DNA from: Psychroflexus sediminis
GTDB lineage: Bacteria > Bacteroidota > Bacteroidia > Flavobacteriales > Flavobacteriaceae
Direction of reading: 5' to 3'
Length of the DNA stretch: 64,000 nucleotides
Assembly (NCBI RefSeq): GCF_900099815.1
Contig: NZ_FNCW01000006.1
Location: forward strand, 62,001 to 126,000
Below the pieces are notes generated by a model. The model ran no database searches. It worked only from the letters and a program-made list of their open reading frames with translations, and was not told the DNA's origin. Shown here piece by piece: positions 36,908 to 45,021 of this stretch. The translations under genes and the position numbers were made by a program. Each line of letters begins with the position of its first letter. Positions within the stretch are counted from its first letter, which is position 1.

Positions 36908-36943
36908 CTCAAGAGAATGCATTTAAATCGGCATGCTCTTGAG
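36908..36943 (-). terminator. Intra-operon hairpin between symporter and sensor genes
   Basis: CTCAAGAG and CTCTTGAG pair, with an inner ATGC/GCAT helix and one mismatch, in the only sizeable gap (86 bp) of the operon. On the minus strand GATTTTATTT follows. It could be a partial terminator or an RNA-stability element. Confidence 0.45.
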
Positions 36944-36958
36944 AATAAATAAATCCTG

Positions 36959-38746
36959 TTAATGATCTGAGGCTTCTCCTGCTCCACTAGGAATTCTTAC
37001 ATTTTCTACCATCTCCTGAACATCCAGAGGTGGCTCTGGAGTAAACTTACTTATCACGATAGATACCATAAAGTTGACCAGCATGGCCACCGATCCGAAA
37101 CCTTCCGGAGAAATGCCAAACCACCAGTCTGCAGGAGTACCGCCCCCAAAGAAGTCAAATTTAAACTTCATCATATAAAATATCATCAGTGAAATTCCAA
37201 CGACCATACCAGCCACAGCACCTTCTTTATTCATGCGTTTGTAGAAAATTCCTAAAATAATAGCAGGAAAGAAGGAAGCCGCTGCCAGACCAAAAGCCAG
37301 GGCAACAACGGCTGCAACAAATCCAGGAGGATTAATTCCGAAATACCCTGCAACAACCACAGCAACAACAGAAGCTAAACGAGCAGCAACCAGCTCGCCT
37401 TTGTCTGTAATTTTTGGATATACCATTTTCTTGATCAAATCGTGAGAGACGGAAGAGGAAATCACCAGTAAAAGTCCGGCAGCAGTAGAAAGTGCAGCAG
37501 CTAAACATCCTGCAGCCACCAAAGCGATGACCCAGTTTGGTAAATTGGCGATTTCCGGATTAGCCAATACCATAATATCCCGGTCTACGTACAATTCGTT
37601 TTTGTTCTCTGAAGGGTTCTCTACGATTCTTTCGCCACTTTCACCTCTCTGTTTATCAGTAAACAAGGGAATCCCTGTTAGAGCATCCCCGCCTTCTTTA
37701 GCTTTACCCAGATATTGAATTTTTCCGTCAGAATTCTTATCCGTCCACGCCAAAAGGCCTAAACCTTCCCAGGTAGTAAACCATTCGGGCATCTCAGTAT
37801 AATTTTTTTCATTTACGGTCTGTAGCAAATTCAGTTTACCAAAAGAGGCTACAGCAGGAGCTGTGATATAAAGAATACCTATAAACAGCAAAGCATATCC
37901 GGCTGATTTACGCGCATCTTTAACCCGCTTTACAGTAAAGAATCTTACGATAACATGGGGCAGACCAGCAGTTCCAACCATTAAAGCCAAAGTGATAGCG
38001 AAAACATCTATCAGGTCTTTAGAGCCTTCGGTATAGGCTGTGAAGCCTAATTCCTGGCTCAAACCATCTAGTTTATCCAGCATGTAGGTGTCGGGCTGAC
38101 TGGCCAGCGTATCTCCCATGCCAAACATAGGAATAGGATTGCCGGTGACCTGGAAAGAAATAAAAATAGCCGGAACCAGAAAAGCGAAAATCAACACGCA
38201 GTACTGAGCGACTTGCGTGTAGGTAATGCCTTTCATACCGCCCAGGACAGCGTAGAATAAAACGATAATCATCCCGATAATAACGCCGGTTTCAATTTCA
38301 ACTTCCAGGAATCTTGAAAAGACAACCCCTACCCCTCGCATCTGACCCGCGATATAAGTGAAAGAAACAATTAAGGCACAAATAACAGCTACTGAACGCG
38401 CTACTTTTGAATAATACCGGTCTCCTATAAAATCAGGGACGGTAAATTTTCCGAATTTCCTTAAATAAGGTGCCAATAATAAAGCTAAAAGCACAAAACC
38501 ACCAGTCCAGCCCATTAAAAAAACCGAGCCATCGTAACCCATAAAAGAAATAATTCCTGCCATGGATATGAAAGAAGCTGCAGACATCCAGTCGGCTGCG
38601 GTGGCCATACCATTTGCCAGAGGCGAAACACCACCTCCTGCGACATAAAATTCTTTAGTTGAACCAGCACGGCTCCAGATCGCTATTCCAATGTAGATAG
38701 CAAATGAAACGCCGACGAAAATATAAGTAAGTGTTTGAGAATCCAT
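36959..38746 (-). CDS. ActP-like sodium:solute (acetate/short monocarboxylate) symporter
   Basis: A 595-residue inner-membrane symporter. GGGVSPLANGMATAADWMSA near residue 37 is the characteristic SSS substrate/sodium-site helix of the ActP group, followed by FTVPDFIGDRYYSK, GTAGLPHVIVRFFTVKRVKDA and ALSTAAGLLLVISSSVSHD. It has about thirteen hydrophobic segments and a long extracytoplasmic loop at about 310-395 containing an EF-hand-like DKNSDGKIQYLG. The family imports acetate, propionate, pyruvate or similar anions. A DUF4212 small subunit gene precedes it by 6 bp and a porin comes before that, so it should form the inner-membrane step of an acetate/propionate uptake path. Confidence 0.92.
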   Translation of the reverse strand: MDSQTLTYIFVGVSFAIYIGIAIWSRAGSTKEFYVAGGGVSPLANGMATAADWMSAASFISMAGIISFMGYDGSVFLMGWTGGFVLLALLLAPYLRKFGKFTVPDFIGDRYYSKVARSVAVICALIVSFTYIAGQMRGVGVVFSRFLEVEIETGVIIGMIIVLFYAVLGGMKGITYTQVAQYCVLIFAFLVPAIFISFQVTGNPIPMFGMGDTLASQPDTYMLDKLDGLSQELGFTAYTEGSKDLIDVFAITLALMVGTAGLPHVIVRFFTVKRVKDARKSAGYALLFIGILYITAPAVASFGKLNLLQTVNEKNYTEMPEWFTTWEGLGLLAWTDKNSDGKIQYLGKAKEGGDALTGIPLFTDKQRGESGERIVENPSENKNELYVDRDIMVLANPEIANLPNWVIALVAAGCLAAALSTAAGLLLVISSSVSHDLIKKMVYPKITDKGELVAARLASVVAVVVAGYFGINPPGFVAAVVALAFGLAAASFFPAIILGIFYKRMNKEGAVAGMVVGISLMIFYMMKFKFDFFGGGTPADWWFGISPEGFGSVAMLVNFMVSIVISKFTPEPPLDVQEMVENVRIPSGAGEASDH

Positions 38747-38752
38747 AGTTTT

Positions 38753-39025
38753 TTATTTATCGTATCCGTATTTTTTATCTAATTTGTTCATTAACCTCAC
38801 GTAAACGAAAATCAAAATGATGAATACGTAAATAGAACCTTGCTGTGCAAACCAAAAACCAAGTTTGAAGCCTCCGATTTGAAATTGATCCAGCCAGTCT
38901 TTGAAGAGGATTCCGGCTCCATAGGAAACCAGAAACCAAATGGGGAGGAGTATGGCCAAATATTTAAGGTTTTCCTTCCAGTAAGCCGTAGCTTTTTTTT
39001 GTTTTTTGTCGTTTTGTTTATCCAT
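38753..39025 (-). CDS. DUF4212 small subunit of sodium:solute symporter
   Basis: A 90-residue protein recognisable as DUF4212: a charged N-terminus (KKATAYWKENLKYLAILLP), a first membrane segment ending LVSYGAGILF, the conserved FKLGFWFAQQGSIYVFIILI containing the second, and a charged tail (LMNKLDKKYGYDK). The family is almost always encoded just before an SSS-type symporter gene, as here (6 bp spacing), and is thought to be its partner subunit. It starts 2 bp after the porin stop. Confidence 0.93.
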   Translation of the reverse strand: MDKQNDKKQKKATAYWKENLKYLAILLPIWFLVSYGAGILFKDWLDQFQIGGFKLGFWFAQQGSIYVFIILIFVYVRLMNKLDKKYGYDK

Positions 39026-39027
39026 AA

Positions 39028-40248
39028 TTACAAGTATATCATAGCCTGAAGACTAAGGGTTTTCTGATTGAAATTTCCAAAGGATTGAGATTTATATTCT
39101 AAGGTTAATTTTGAATTGTGACCGCTGAAGTAAGCATTCGCGCCTATGCCTAAAATAGTTTGATTGTCATCTACAGCATCAAAGCTTTGTAAAGCATAAG
39201 ACAGGTAAGGCTGAAATTTGACAGCCTGCTTTTGACCGGGAATCACTACACCCGTGTGGCCGTATAGCATAGCTCCCGATCCATAAGGACCGAATAGATA
39301 ATTCTCTCCGTAATCGTTATTCTGATAGACCGCGTAGGCGGTCAATGCCGCATTATTATTTCCTAAAGGAGCATCATAAAACACATCAAAGGCATACAGC
39401 ATAACATCCTCTCCCGCTAAGCTTCCTTGGTTCTGAATAGCACTGCCATTGGGATGAGCAAAGAATCCGGTGCCTAGCGTCAGTACCTTTTTACCGCCTA
39501 AGTAGGACCCGACTTTGTAAGGAAGATAACTGGATTCTTTATCAAAAAGGTGGTAGGTAAAATAGCCGGCATAATTGTAGAGTGCATTGGCAGAGCCTAG
39601 ATTGGCAAGTCCTGTATAGGTCGCCTGATCCTGAGTTGGAAGCCTGCTGTCCAGTCCGTTGGCAATAGCATTGTTCACGGCTACCTGGTATTGAAATTTA
39701 CCCAGATTCCCTTTGGCAAAAACACCGATATGCCTTGCAAACTGGTCACTTAAGCCCAGGGTTGACCAGGACGACCTGTTATTGTCCAAAGTCAGCATGT
39801 TCAAAGTGGATTGATTGTTTAACCGCGAAATGCCATTGAAATAGTGAAGACCGCCTCCAAGCGTGAGTTCTTCACCCAAATTGTATTGTACCCACGCATC
39901 GTGCAAAAAAACCTGGGCTGCATCTCCGGTACCCACTGGATTCATGTTTTGAGAACTCAGGTTATTGAGTCCGATATGAGACACGATGGTAAAATCCTTT
40001 GAGATTTGTCCGATAAAAAGGAGACGGGCTCTTCTGAGCAGGAAATTGGTCTGACTTTCATTTTCCGGAACATCATCCTGGTAATTCATCTGGAACTGCG
40101 CCCATGAGATGATTCTTAAAAATTTATCAGGCTGATCTTCGTTAAACTGAATTTTGAAACCTCCTCTATAATTAGGAGATCCTTGTGAAAATGCATGATT
40201 ACTTACTAAAGCTATAATACATGCGAAAAGTGTAATAAAATACCTCAT
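39028..40248 (-). CDS. Outer-membrane porin of the acetate module
   Basis: A 406-residue exported protein: signal peptide MRYFITLFACIIALVSNHAF (cleaved after FSQ), then a barrel with many Tyr/Phe-rich strands. The segment NFLLRRARLLFIGQISKDF near residue 65 is typical of the phosphate-selective-porin (OprP/OprO-like) superfamily, whose members pass anions, and the C-terminus ends in the aromatic strand TLSLQAMIYL. As first gene of the tightly packed operon it probably admits acetate-like anions across the outer membrane. Membership is fairly clear; selectivity is inference. Confidence 0.85.
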   Translation of the reverse strand: MRYFITLFACIIALVSNHAFSQGSPNYRGGFKIQFNEDQPDKFLRIISWAQFQMNYQDDVPENESQTNFLLRRARLLFIGQISKDFTIVSHIGLNNLSSQNMNPVGTGDAAQVFLHDAWVQYNLGEELTLGGGLHYFNGISRLNNQSTLNMLTLDNNRSSWSTLGLSDQFARHIGVFAKGNLGKFQYQVAVNNAIANGLDSRLPTQDQATYTGLANLGSANALYNYAGYFTYHLFDKESSYLPYKVGSYLGGKKVLTLGTGFFAHPNGSAIQNQGSLAGEDVMLYAFDVFYDAPLGNNNAALTAYAVYQNNDYGENYLFGPYGSGAMLYGHTGVVIPGQKQAVKFQPYLSYALQSFDAVDDNQTILGIGANAYFSGHNSKLTLEYKSQSFGNFNQKTLSLQAMIYL

Positions 40249-40273
40249 CAGGTGACAATTTTTTAAATATTTA

Positions 40274-40299
40274 TGCTATTTAATGCTAATAACTTGCTA
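40274..40299 (-). promoter_or_regulatory. Three helically phased TAGCA repeats in the operon leader
   Basis: Read on the minus strand, TAGCA occurs three times at offsets of 11 and 10 bp, 26-51 bp before the porin ATG. One-turn spacing puts all copies on the same DNA face, as in many operator arrays. No convincing TAnnTTTG promoter was found nearby. Confidence 0.35.
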
Positions 40300-40360
40300 C
40301 GAACATGACATTAATTCCTTGTTAAATAAAAAATAATATATATTTCTGTAAAATATATAG

Positions 40361-40774
40361 TTATTCTTTAAAGCGCTCCCATTTAATCACCATAAATTTA
40401 TCTCCGAGTTCTGTAACGATCATGCCAGAACCCCTGGTGTTTTCTTCAGATGAAAAGTACTTACCCAGCTCTGTCTGACTCAATATTTTATAGGTGGGGT
40501 GAACGTCTGAATTCTGGACTTTTTGAATGTTATACTTTCGCACCCAGTTCATCACACTCACGTGAGAAATTCCCAAAATACGCTCAATTTCTCGGTAAGA
40601 AAGACCCTCTAAGTAAAGCTGAAGAGCCTTGGTTACATAATACTGATCTATTCTTTTTCCCAGTTTATTTACTGTAAAAAAATAGTTACAGGCTTTGCAC
40701 TTATAGCGTTGGCGTTCATTAACAATACCGCTTTTCACGATGTTATTGGACTGACATTGAGGACAGAATTTCAT
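40361..40774 (-). CDS. IS1 InsA-like zinc-ribbon/HTH protein, probable domesticated regulator
   Basis: A 137-residue protein from the ATG at 40774 (an upstream in-frame ATG adds twelve unrelated residues). The N-terminal zinc ribbon has two CxxC pairs (MKFCPQCQ and YKCKACNYFF) like the InsA part of IS1. A helix-turn-helix follows, with YLEGLSYREIERILGISHVS near residue 56. The C-terminal 60 residues, ending GMIVTELGDKFMVIKWERF, are not transposase-like, no DDE catalytic domain follows and no terminal repeats flank it. It is therefore read as a transposase-derived DNA-binding protein. Lying 112 bp upstream of the acetate operon on the same strand, it is the best candidate regulator there. Confidence 0.75.
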   Translation of the reverse strand: MKFCPQCQSNNIVKSGIVNERQRYKCKACNYFFTVNKLGKRIDQYYVTKALQLYLEGLSYREIERILGISHVSVMNWVRKYNIQKVQNSDVHPTYKILSQTELGKYFSSEENTRGSGMIVTELGDKFMVIKWERFKE

Positions 40775-40862
40775 ATATACATATTTTGCATAAATATATC
40801 TATTTAGCAATAAAAATGACTGTCTGAGATTAGATTCTTGTTGATTTTTTGAATCTGAACAT

Positions 40863-40896
40863 AAAAAAACCCTGACTCCACAGCTGGAAACAGGGT
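40863..40896 (-). terminator. Terminator after bshB1
   Basis: ACCCTG and CAGGGT arms enclose an inner CAGCTG palindrome; on the minus strand a T7 run follows. It lies 29 bp after the bshB1 stop. Confidence 0.75.
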
Positions 40897-40924
40897 AAAT
40901 GTTAAGCCATTGAATTAAAAGCGT

Positions 40925-41641
40925 TTAGATAAGATCAAATATAGAGTCCACCGCCGGATAGCGTTCCACAGTAAAACCTTCAGCATGTTCGGTGTTAATG
41001 AATCTTCCTAAGTTCCTGGCTCTATAGGTGATGCTGTCAAAAAAATTGGAACTGGAAATAGGGGTTTGAGGTTCTTTGCTTTCTATATCGTAAAACTGAG
41101 ACTTATAGGCTTTGATACATTCTATTTTCTTGTCCATAAACCCGGTTATATCCACCACGATATCGGGCTCAATATCAAACCATTGTATATAATGATACAC
41201 ATGCTTTGGTCTCCATTCCCTTTGAGAATTGCCTTCGCAAATCGTTTCTATTTTTTTTAAACCGCTCAGGAAGCAGGAATCGCTAACGAGCTGACTTCCC
41301 TTCCCGTGGTCTATATGCCGGTCACGGATGGCATTGCACAAAACAACATCCGGCCTGTATTTCCTCAGGATTTTAATGACCTCGAGTTGATGAGCGGTAT
41401 TATTCGTAAAAAACCCATCGCTAAACTCTAAGTTTTTTCGCATGCTTACGCCAAGAATTTCGGCTGCGTTCCTGGCTTCTTCATCCCTAATTTCAGCCGT
41501 ACCTCGCGTTCCTAACTCCCCGCGGGTTAAATCTAAAATCCCCACCTTCTTTCCATTACTGATTTCTTTAGCCAGTGTCCCCGAACAACTCAGTTCTACA
41601 TCATCGGGATGTGCTCCAATAGCCAGTATATCTAATTTCAT
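40925..41641 (-). CDS. bshB1: Bacillithiol biosynthesis deacetylase BshB1
   Basis: A 238-residue LmbE-family zinc deacetylase that removes the acetyl group from GlcNAc-malate in bacillithiol synthesis. The zinc site starts AIGAHPDDVELSCSGT (H11, D14), followed by LTRGELGTRGT, RDRHIDHGKGSQLV with the later His, and WFDIEPDIVVDITGF. This pattern and length match BshB1 better than other LmbE deacetylases. BSH is the low-molecular-weight thiol of many flavobacteria. It starts 3 bp after the NhaC gene stop and is co-transcribed with it. Confidence 0.93.
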   Translation of the reverse strand: MKLDILAIGAHPDDVELSCSGTLAKEISNGKKVGILDLTRGELGTRGTAEIRDEEARNAAEILGVSMRKNLEFSDGFFTNNTAHQLEVIKILRKYRPDVVLCNAIRDRHIDHGKGSQLVSDSCFLSGLKKIETICEGNSQREWRPKHVYHYIQWFDIEPDIVVDITGFMDKKIECIKAYKSQFYDIESKEPQTPISSSNFFDSITYRARNLGRFINTEHAEGFTVERYPAVDSIFDLI

Positions 41642-41644
41642 AAT

Positions 41645-43117
41645 TTATTTTTTTCTCAATTGTCTTATCTTAATGTCGAATGCAGCAAAAAATAGGGTGA
41701 CGAAAGGACTCAAATAATTAAAGATCGCATAGAAAAAGTAATCCACTACCGGCACACCCAAAACCCCACTATGGTAAGCCCCGCAGGTATTCCAGGGGAC
41801 TAGTACTGAAGTGACTGTACCCGAGTCCTCTAAAGTTCTACTTAGGTTTTCCGGTGCTAAGCCTTTCTTTTCATAGGCTTTTGAAAACATTTTTCCAGGA
41901 ACCACAATGGCAAGGTACTGATCGGAAGCGGTAAGGTTTAAAGCCAGACAACTGGTGACTGTGCTGAAAAACAAGCCAAAAGTGGACGTAAACAGATTCA
42001 GAAGTGCTTCGCTAATTCGCTCCAGGGCGCCGATAGCATCCATAATGCCACCAAAGACCATAGCACAGATAATCAGCCAGATTGTGCCTAACATGCCGTA
42101 CATCCCACCAGCTGAAAATAAACCCTGTAAAATTGCATTTTCTGTAGGAATCACAATAGCCACCGTAATCGAATTCATGATGCCTTTATAAGCCGTTTCA
42201 AAAGTGAGTGTATCTCCTCCGCCAATGAGCTGAACCAGATCAGGCTGAAAAATAAGGGCGGCAACTGCCGCTAACAGCGTACCTAAAAGCAAGGCGATGA
42301 GCGGTGGTGTTTTCTTTACGATTAAAAAAATAACCAAAACCGGAACCACAAATAACCAGCCAGATACATTGAAAGAAGCATCTATACTATTTAGAATTTC
42401 GTTTGGATTGGTTTGCCCGGAGGTGTCAAGATTTAAACCAATAATGACAAACACAAGCAGGGTAATGATAATGGTAGGTACGGTCGTAATGGTCATGTAT
42501 CTGATGTGGGTAAACAAATCTGTCCCTGCCATGGCCGGCGCGAGGTTGGTCGTATCACTCATGGGCGATAATTTGTCTCCGAAATACCCTCCGGACAATA
42601 CCGCTCCGGCGGTCATCGCAATAGATACTCCAAGCGCTTCTGCAATACCGATTAAGGCAATACCAACGGTGGCTGAGGTCGTCCAGCTGCTTCCTGTGGC
42701 AATGGATATGACCGAACATATAATCACACAGGCTGCAAGAAATATAGTTGGATTCAGAATTTGTAAGCCATAATAAATCATGGTCGGTATAATTCCGCTT
42801 AGCAGCCAGGTTCCTGCCAGGGCTCCCACCATCAGTAAAATTAAAATGGGCTCGGTGGTAGATTTTATGTTCTTGGCGACATCCTCTATCATGGTTTCAA
42901 ACCTGGCGCCTTTGGAAACACCCACAATCGCTGCTACAGCACCCCCCATCAGCAGTATGAACTGATTAGAGCCTGCAAGCGAATCATCTCCATAAATAAA
43001 AACATTATAAGCCAACATACCTATAAGCACTATCACTGGTATTAAAGCCTGCCAGATACTCAGTTTAATTTTGGTTCCGGATGGGTCTTCTTCAGGTACA
43101 TTCAGGGGATCACTCAT
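41645..43117 (-). CDS. nhaC: Na+/H+ antiporter NhaC family
   Basis: A 490-residue inner-membrane protein with about eleven hydrophobic segments. The conserved core SGGYFGDKLSPMSDTTNLAP near residue 175 plus GSSWTTSATVGIAL and LEDSGTVTSVLVPWNTCGAY are signatures of the NhaC antiporter family, which exchanges sodium and protons for pH and salt homeostasis (some members exchange malate/lactate). The start ATG is clear. It lies 3 bp upstream of bshB1; no functional tie between the two is obvious. Confidence 0.92.
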   Translation of the reverse strand: MSDPLNVPEEDPSGTKIKLSIWQALIPVIVLIGMLAYNVFIYGDDSLAGSNQFILLMGGAVAAIVGVSKGARFETMIEDVAKNIKSTTEPILILLMVGALAGTWLLSGIIPTMIYYGLQILNPTIFLAACVIICSVISIATGSSWTTSATVGIALIGIAEALGVSIAMTAGAVLSGGYFGDKLSPMSDTTNLAPAMAGTDLFTHIRYMTITTVPTIIITLLVFVIIGLNLDTSGQTNPNEILNSIDASFNVSGWLFVVPVLVIFLIVKKTPPLIALLLGTLLAAVAALIFQPDLVQLIGGGDTLTFETAYKGIMNSITVAIVIPTENAILQGLFSAGGMYGMLGTIWLIICAMVFGGIMDAIGALERISEALLNLFTSTFGLFFSTVTSCLALNLTASDQYLAIVVPGKMFSKAYEKKGLAPENLSRTLEDSGTVTSVLVPWNTCGAYHSGVLGVPVVDYFFYAIFNYLSPFVTLFFAAFDIKIRQLRKK

Positions 43118-43350
43118 GTCAAGAATTTAAAATCGACGTAATGTTACAATTTTGTAGCTTATTTCACAAAATAAAGCTTCAGTTTTATCCCCCTTTCGTT
43201 GTAATCCATTTAAAATCATGATAGTATTTATGAGCAGGAAATTAAGTCACAGTTTGTAAGCTTTCACCTGTCTTTTTGAAGAGGTTTCAGATGCATTGCG
43301 CTTATAATTCAAATTATTCAAGAATTTAATAAGGTTTTAAAAGGATTCAA

Positions 43351-43380
43351 TTGCCCTTTATAACAGAAGGTGTAAATTTG
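43351..43380 (+). promoter_or_regulatory. lpdA promoter
   Basis: TTG (43351-43353), a 19 bp spacer and TAAATTTG (43373-43380) give a full match to the Bacteroidota promoter form. The start codon is 34 bp downstream. The rest of the 297 bp gap (43118-43414) shows nothing else I can assign. Confidence 0.65.
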
Positions 43381-43414
43381 TAAGACTTTATTTTTAGAAC
43401 TTAAAATTCATTTT

Positions 43415-44821
43415 ATGAACACATATGATGTAGCCGTAATCGGCTCGGGACCTGGAGGCTATGTAGCGGCCATTCGCTGTGCACAGCTGGGTATGAAAAC
43501 TGTTATTATCGAAAAATACGCTACCAAAGGTGGCACCTGTCTTAATGTAGGATGTATCCCATCCAAAGCTTTACTGGATTCCTCTCACCATTACGAAGAT
43601 GCCATCAAGCATTTCGAAGAACACGGCATCGATATTTCCGGAGAAGTAAAGGTCAATTTGAAAAAAATGATGGAGCGCAAGTCAAGCGTTGTGGAGCAAA
43701 CCACAAAAGGAATTGATTTCCTGATGGACAAAAACAATATCGAATCATTACAGGGTGTGGCTTCGTTTAAAGACAAAACCCACCTTATCATCACGGATAA
43801 TGACGGCGAAGAAACCGAAATTGAAGCCAAACACAGCATTATCGCTACGGGAAGTAAACCTTCCAGTCTTCCCTTTATAGAGATCGATAAAGAACGTATT
43901 ATCACGTCCACCGAAGTGCTTTCGCTAAAAGAAATTCCAAAGCACATGATTATGATAGGCGGCGGAGTGATTGGTCTTGAACTTGGACAGGTCTACAAAA
44001 GACTGGGTGCCGAAGTGACAGTTATTGAATTTATGGACCGTATCATTCCGGGCATGGACAAAGACCAGAGCAAGGAATTGATGAAAGCTATGAAAAAACA
44101 AAAAGTGAAATTTCATCTCTCTCACAAAGTAAAATCTGTTGAGCGCGATGGAGACGAAATCACCGTAAAAGCAGATGATAAAAATGATAAAGAAGTAGAA
44201 TTCAAGGGTGATTATTGTCTGGTTTCTGTTGGAAGAAAGCCCTATACAGATGGCCTAGGAGCTGAAAAAGCTGGCGTTGAAATCAATGACAAAGGTCAGG
44301 TCATCGTTAATGAAAAACTCCAAACTTCCGCAGATAACATATACGCTATCGGAGACGTCATCAAAGGCCCCATGTTAGCTCACAAAGCTGAAGAAGAAGG
44401 TACTTTTGTCGCCGAAGTGATTGCAGGACAGAAGCCGCATATCAATTATAATTTGATTCCAGGAGTCGTTTATACTTGGCCAGAAGTGGCTTCCGTAGGT
44501 AAAAATGAAGAACAGCTGAAGGATGAAAATGTCGAATACAAAACAGGTAAATTTCCGATGCGTGCTCTGGGAAGAGCCAGAGCCAGTGGAGATGTGGACG
44601 GCTTTGTAAAAATTCTTTCAGACAAGAAAACCGATGAAGTTCTGGGCGTTCATATGGTAGGTGCGAGAGTGGCCGACCTTATCGCCGAGGCGGTTACCGC
44701 TATGGAGTTCCGTGCCAGTGCCGAGGACATTGCCAGGATGAGCCATGCTCACCCAACTTATGCAGAGGCAGTAAAAGAAGCTGCTCTCGCGGCAACAGGA
44801 GACAGAGCTTTACATATTTAA
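43415..44821 (+). CDS. lpdA: Dihydrolipoyl dehydrogenase
   Basis: The E3 flavoprotein shared by 2-oxoacid dehydrogenases and the glycine cleavage system: oxidises dihydrolipoyl groups and reduces NAD. The 468 residues show the FAD-binding GSGPGGYVAAIR, the redox disulfide GGTCLNVGCIPSKALL (C42/C47), the NAD-binding IGGGVIGLELGQVYKRLG, the second FAD contact YAIGDV, and the C-terminal catalytic SHAHPTYAEAVKEAAL with the active His-Glu pair. Length is typical. It has its own promoter and terminator, so it is transcribed alone. Confidence 0.97.
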   Translation: MNTYDVAVIGSGPGGYVAAIRCAQLGMKTVIIEKYATKGGTCLNVGCIPSKALLDSSHHYEDAIKHFEEHGIDISGEVKVNLKKMMERKSSVVEQTTKGIDFLMDKNNIESLQGVASFKDKTHLIITDNDGEETEIEAKHSIIATGSKPSSLPFIEIDKERIITSTEVLSLKEIPKHMIMIGGGVIGLELGQVYKRLGAEVTVIEFMDRIIPGMDKDQSKELMKAMKKQKVKFHLSHKVKSVERDGDEITVKADDKNDKEVEFKGDYCLVSVGRKPYTDGLGAEKAGVEINDKGQVIVNEKLQTSADNIYAIGDVIKGPMLAHKAEEEGTFVAEVIAGQKPHINYNLIPGVVYTWPEVASVGKNEEQLKDENVEYKTGKFPMRALGRARASGDVDGFVKILSDKKTDEVLGVHMVGARVADLIAEAVTAMEFRASAEDIARMSHAHPTYAEAVKEAALAATGDRALHI

Positions 44822-44843
44822 ACCTCCCGTAAATATTACAATC

Positions 44844-44876
44844 AAGCCGATATCCTGATGTATCGGCTTTTTTTTA
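44844..44876 (+). terminator. Terminator after lpdA
   Basis: The perfect 9 bp arms AAGCCGATA/TATCGGCTT are followed by T8, 22 bp past the stop. I see nothing assignable between here and 45021. Confidence 0.85.
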
Positions 44877-45021
44877 TTTCGATTTTGTTTGCGATTATTT
44901 AAAATGTTCAAGATAGCTAGCTTCAGGCTAACCACAAACTTGATGTGCCGCCCTGAGTGGCAGAAGCCTTGAATGTTTTTCTAATAATGCGTATGTTTCG
45001 TTCACCTAAAGCATCCAACAC

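Noticed and set aside
40361-40810. An intact IS1-type insertion sequence
   Set aside because: Only the InsA-like ribbon/HTH part is present; no DDE transposase follows, no terminal inverted repeats or target duplication were found, and the C-terminus is not transposase-like.
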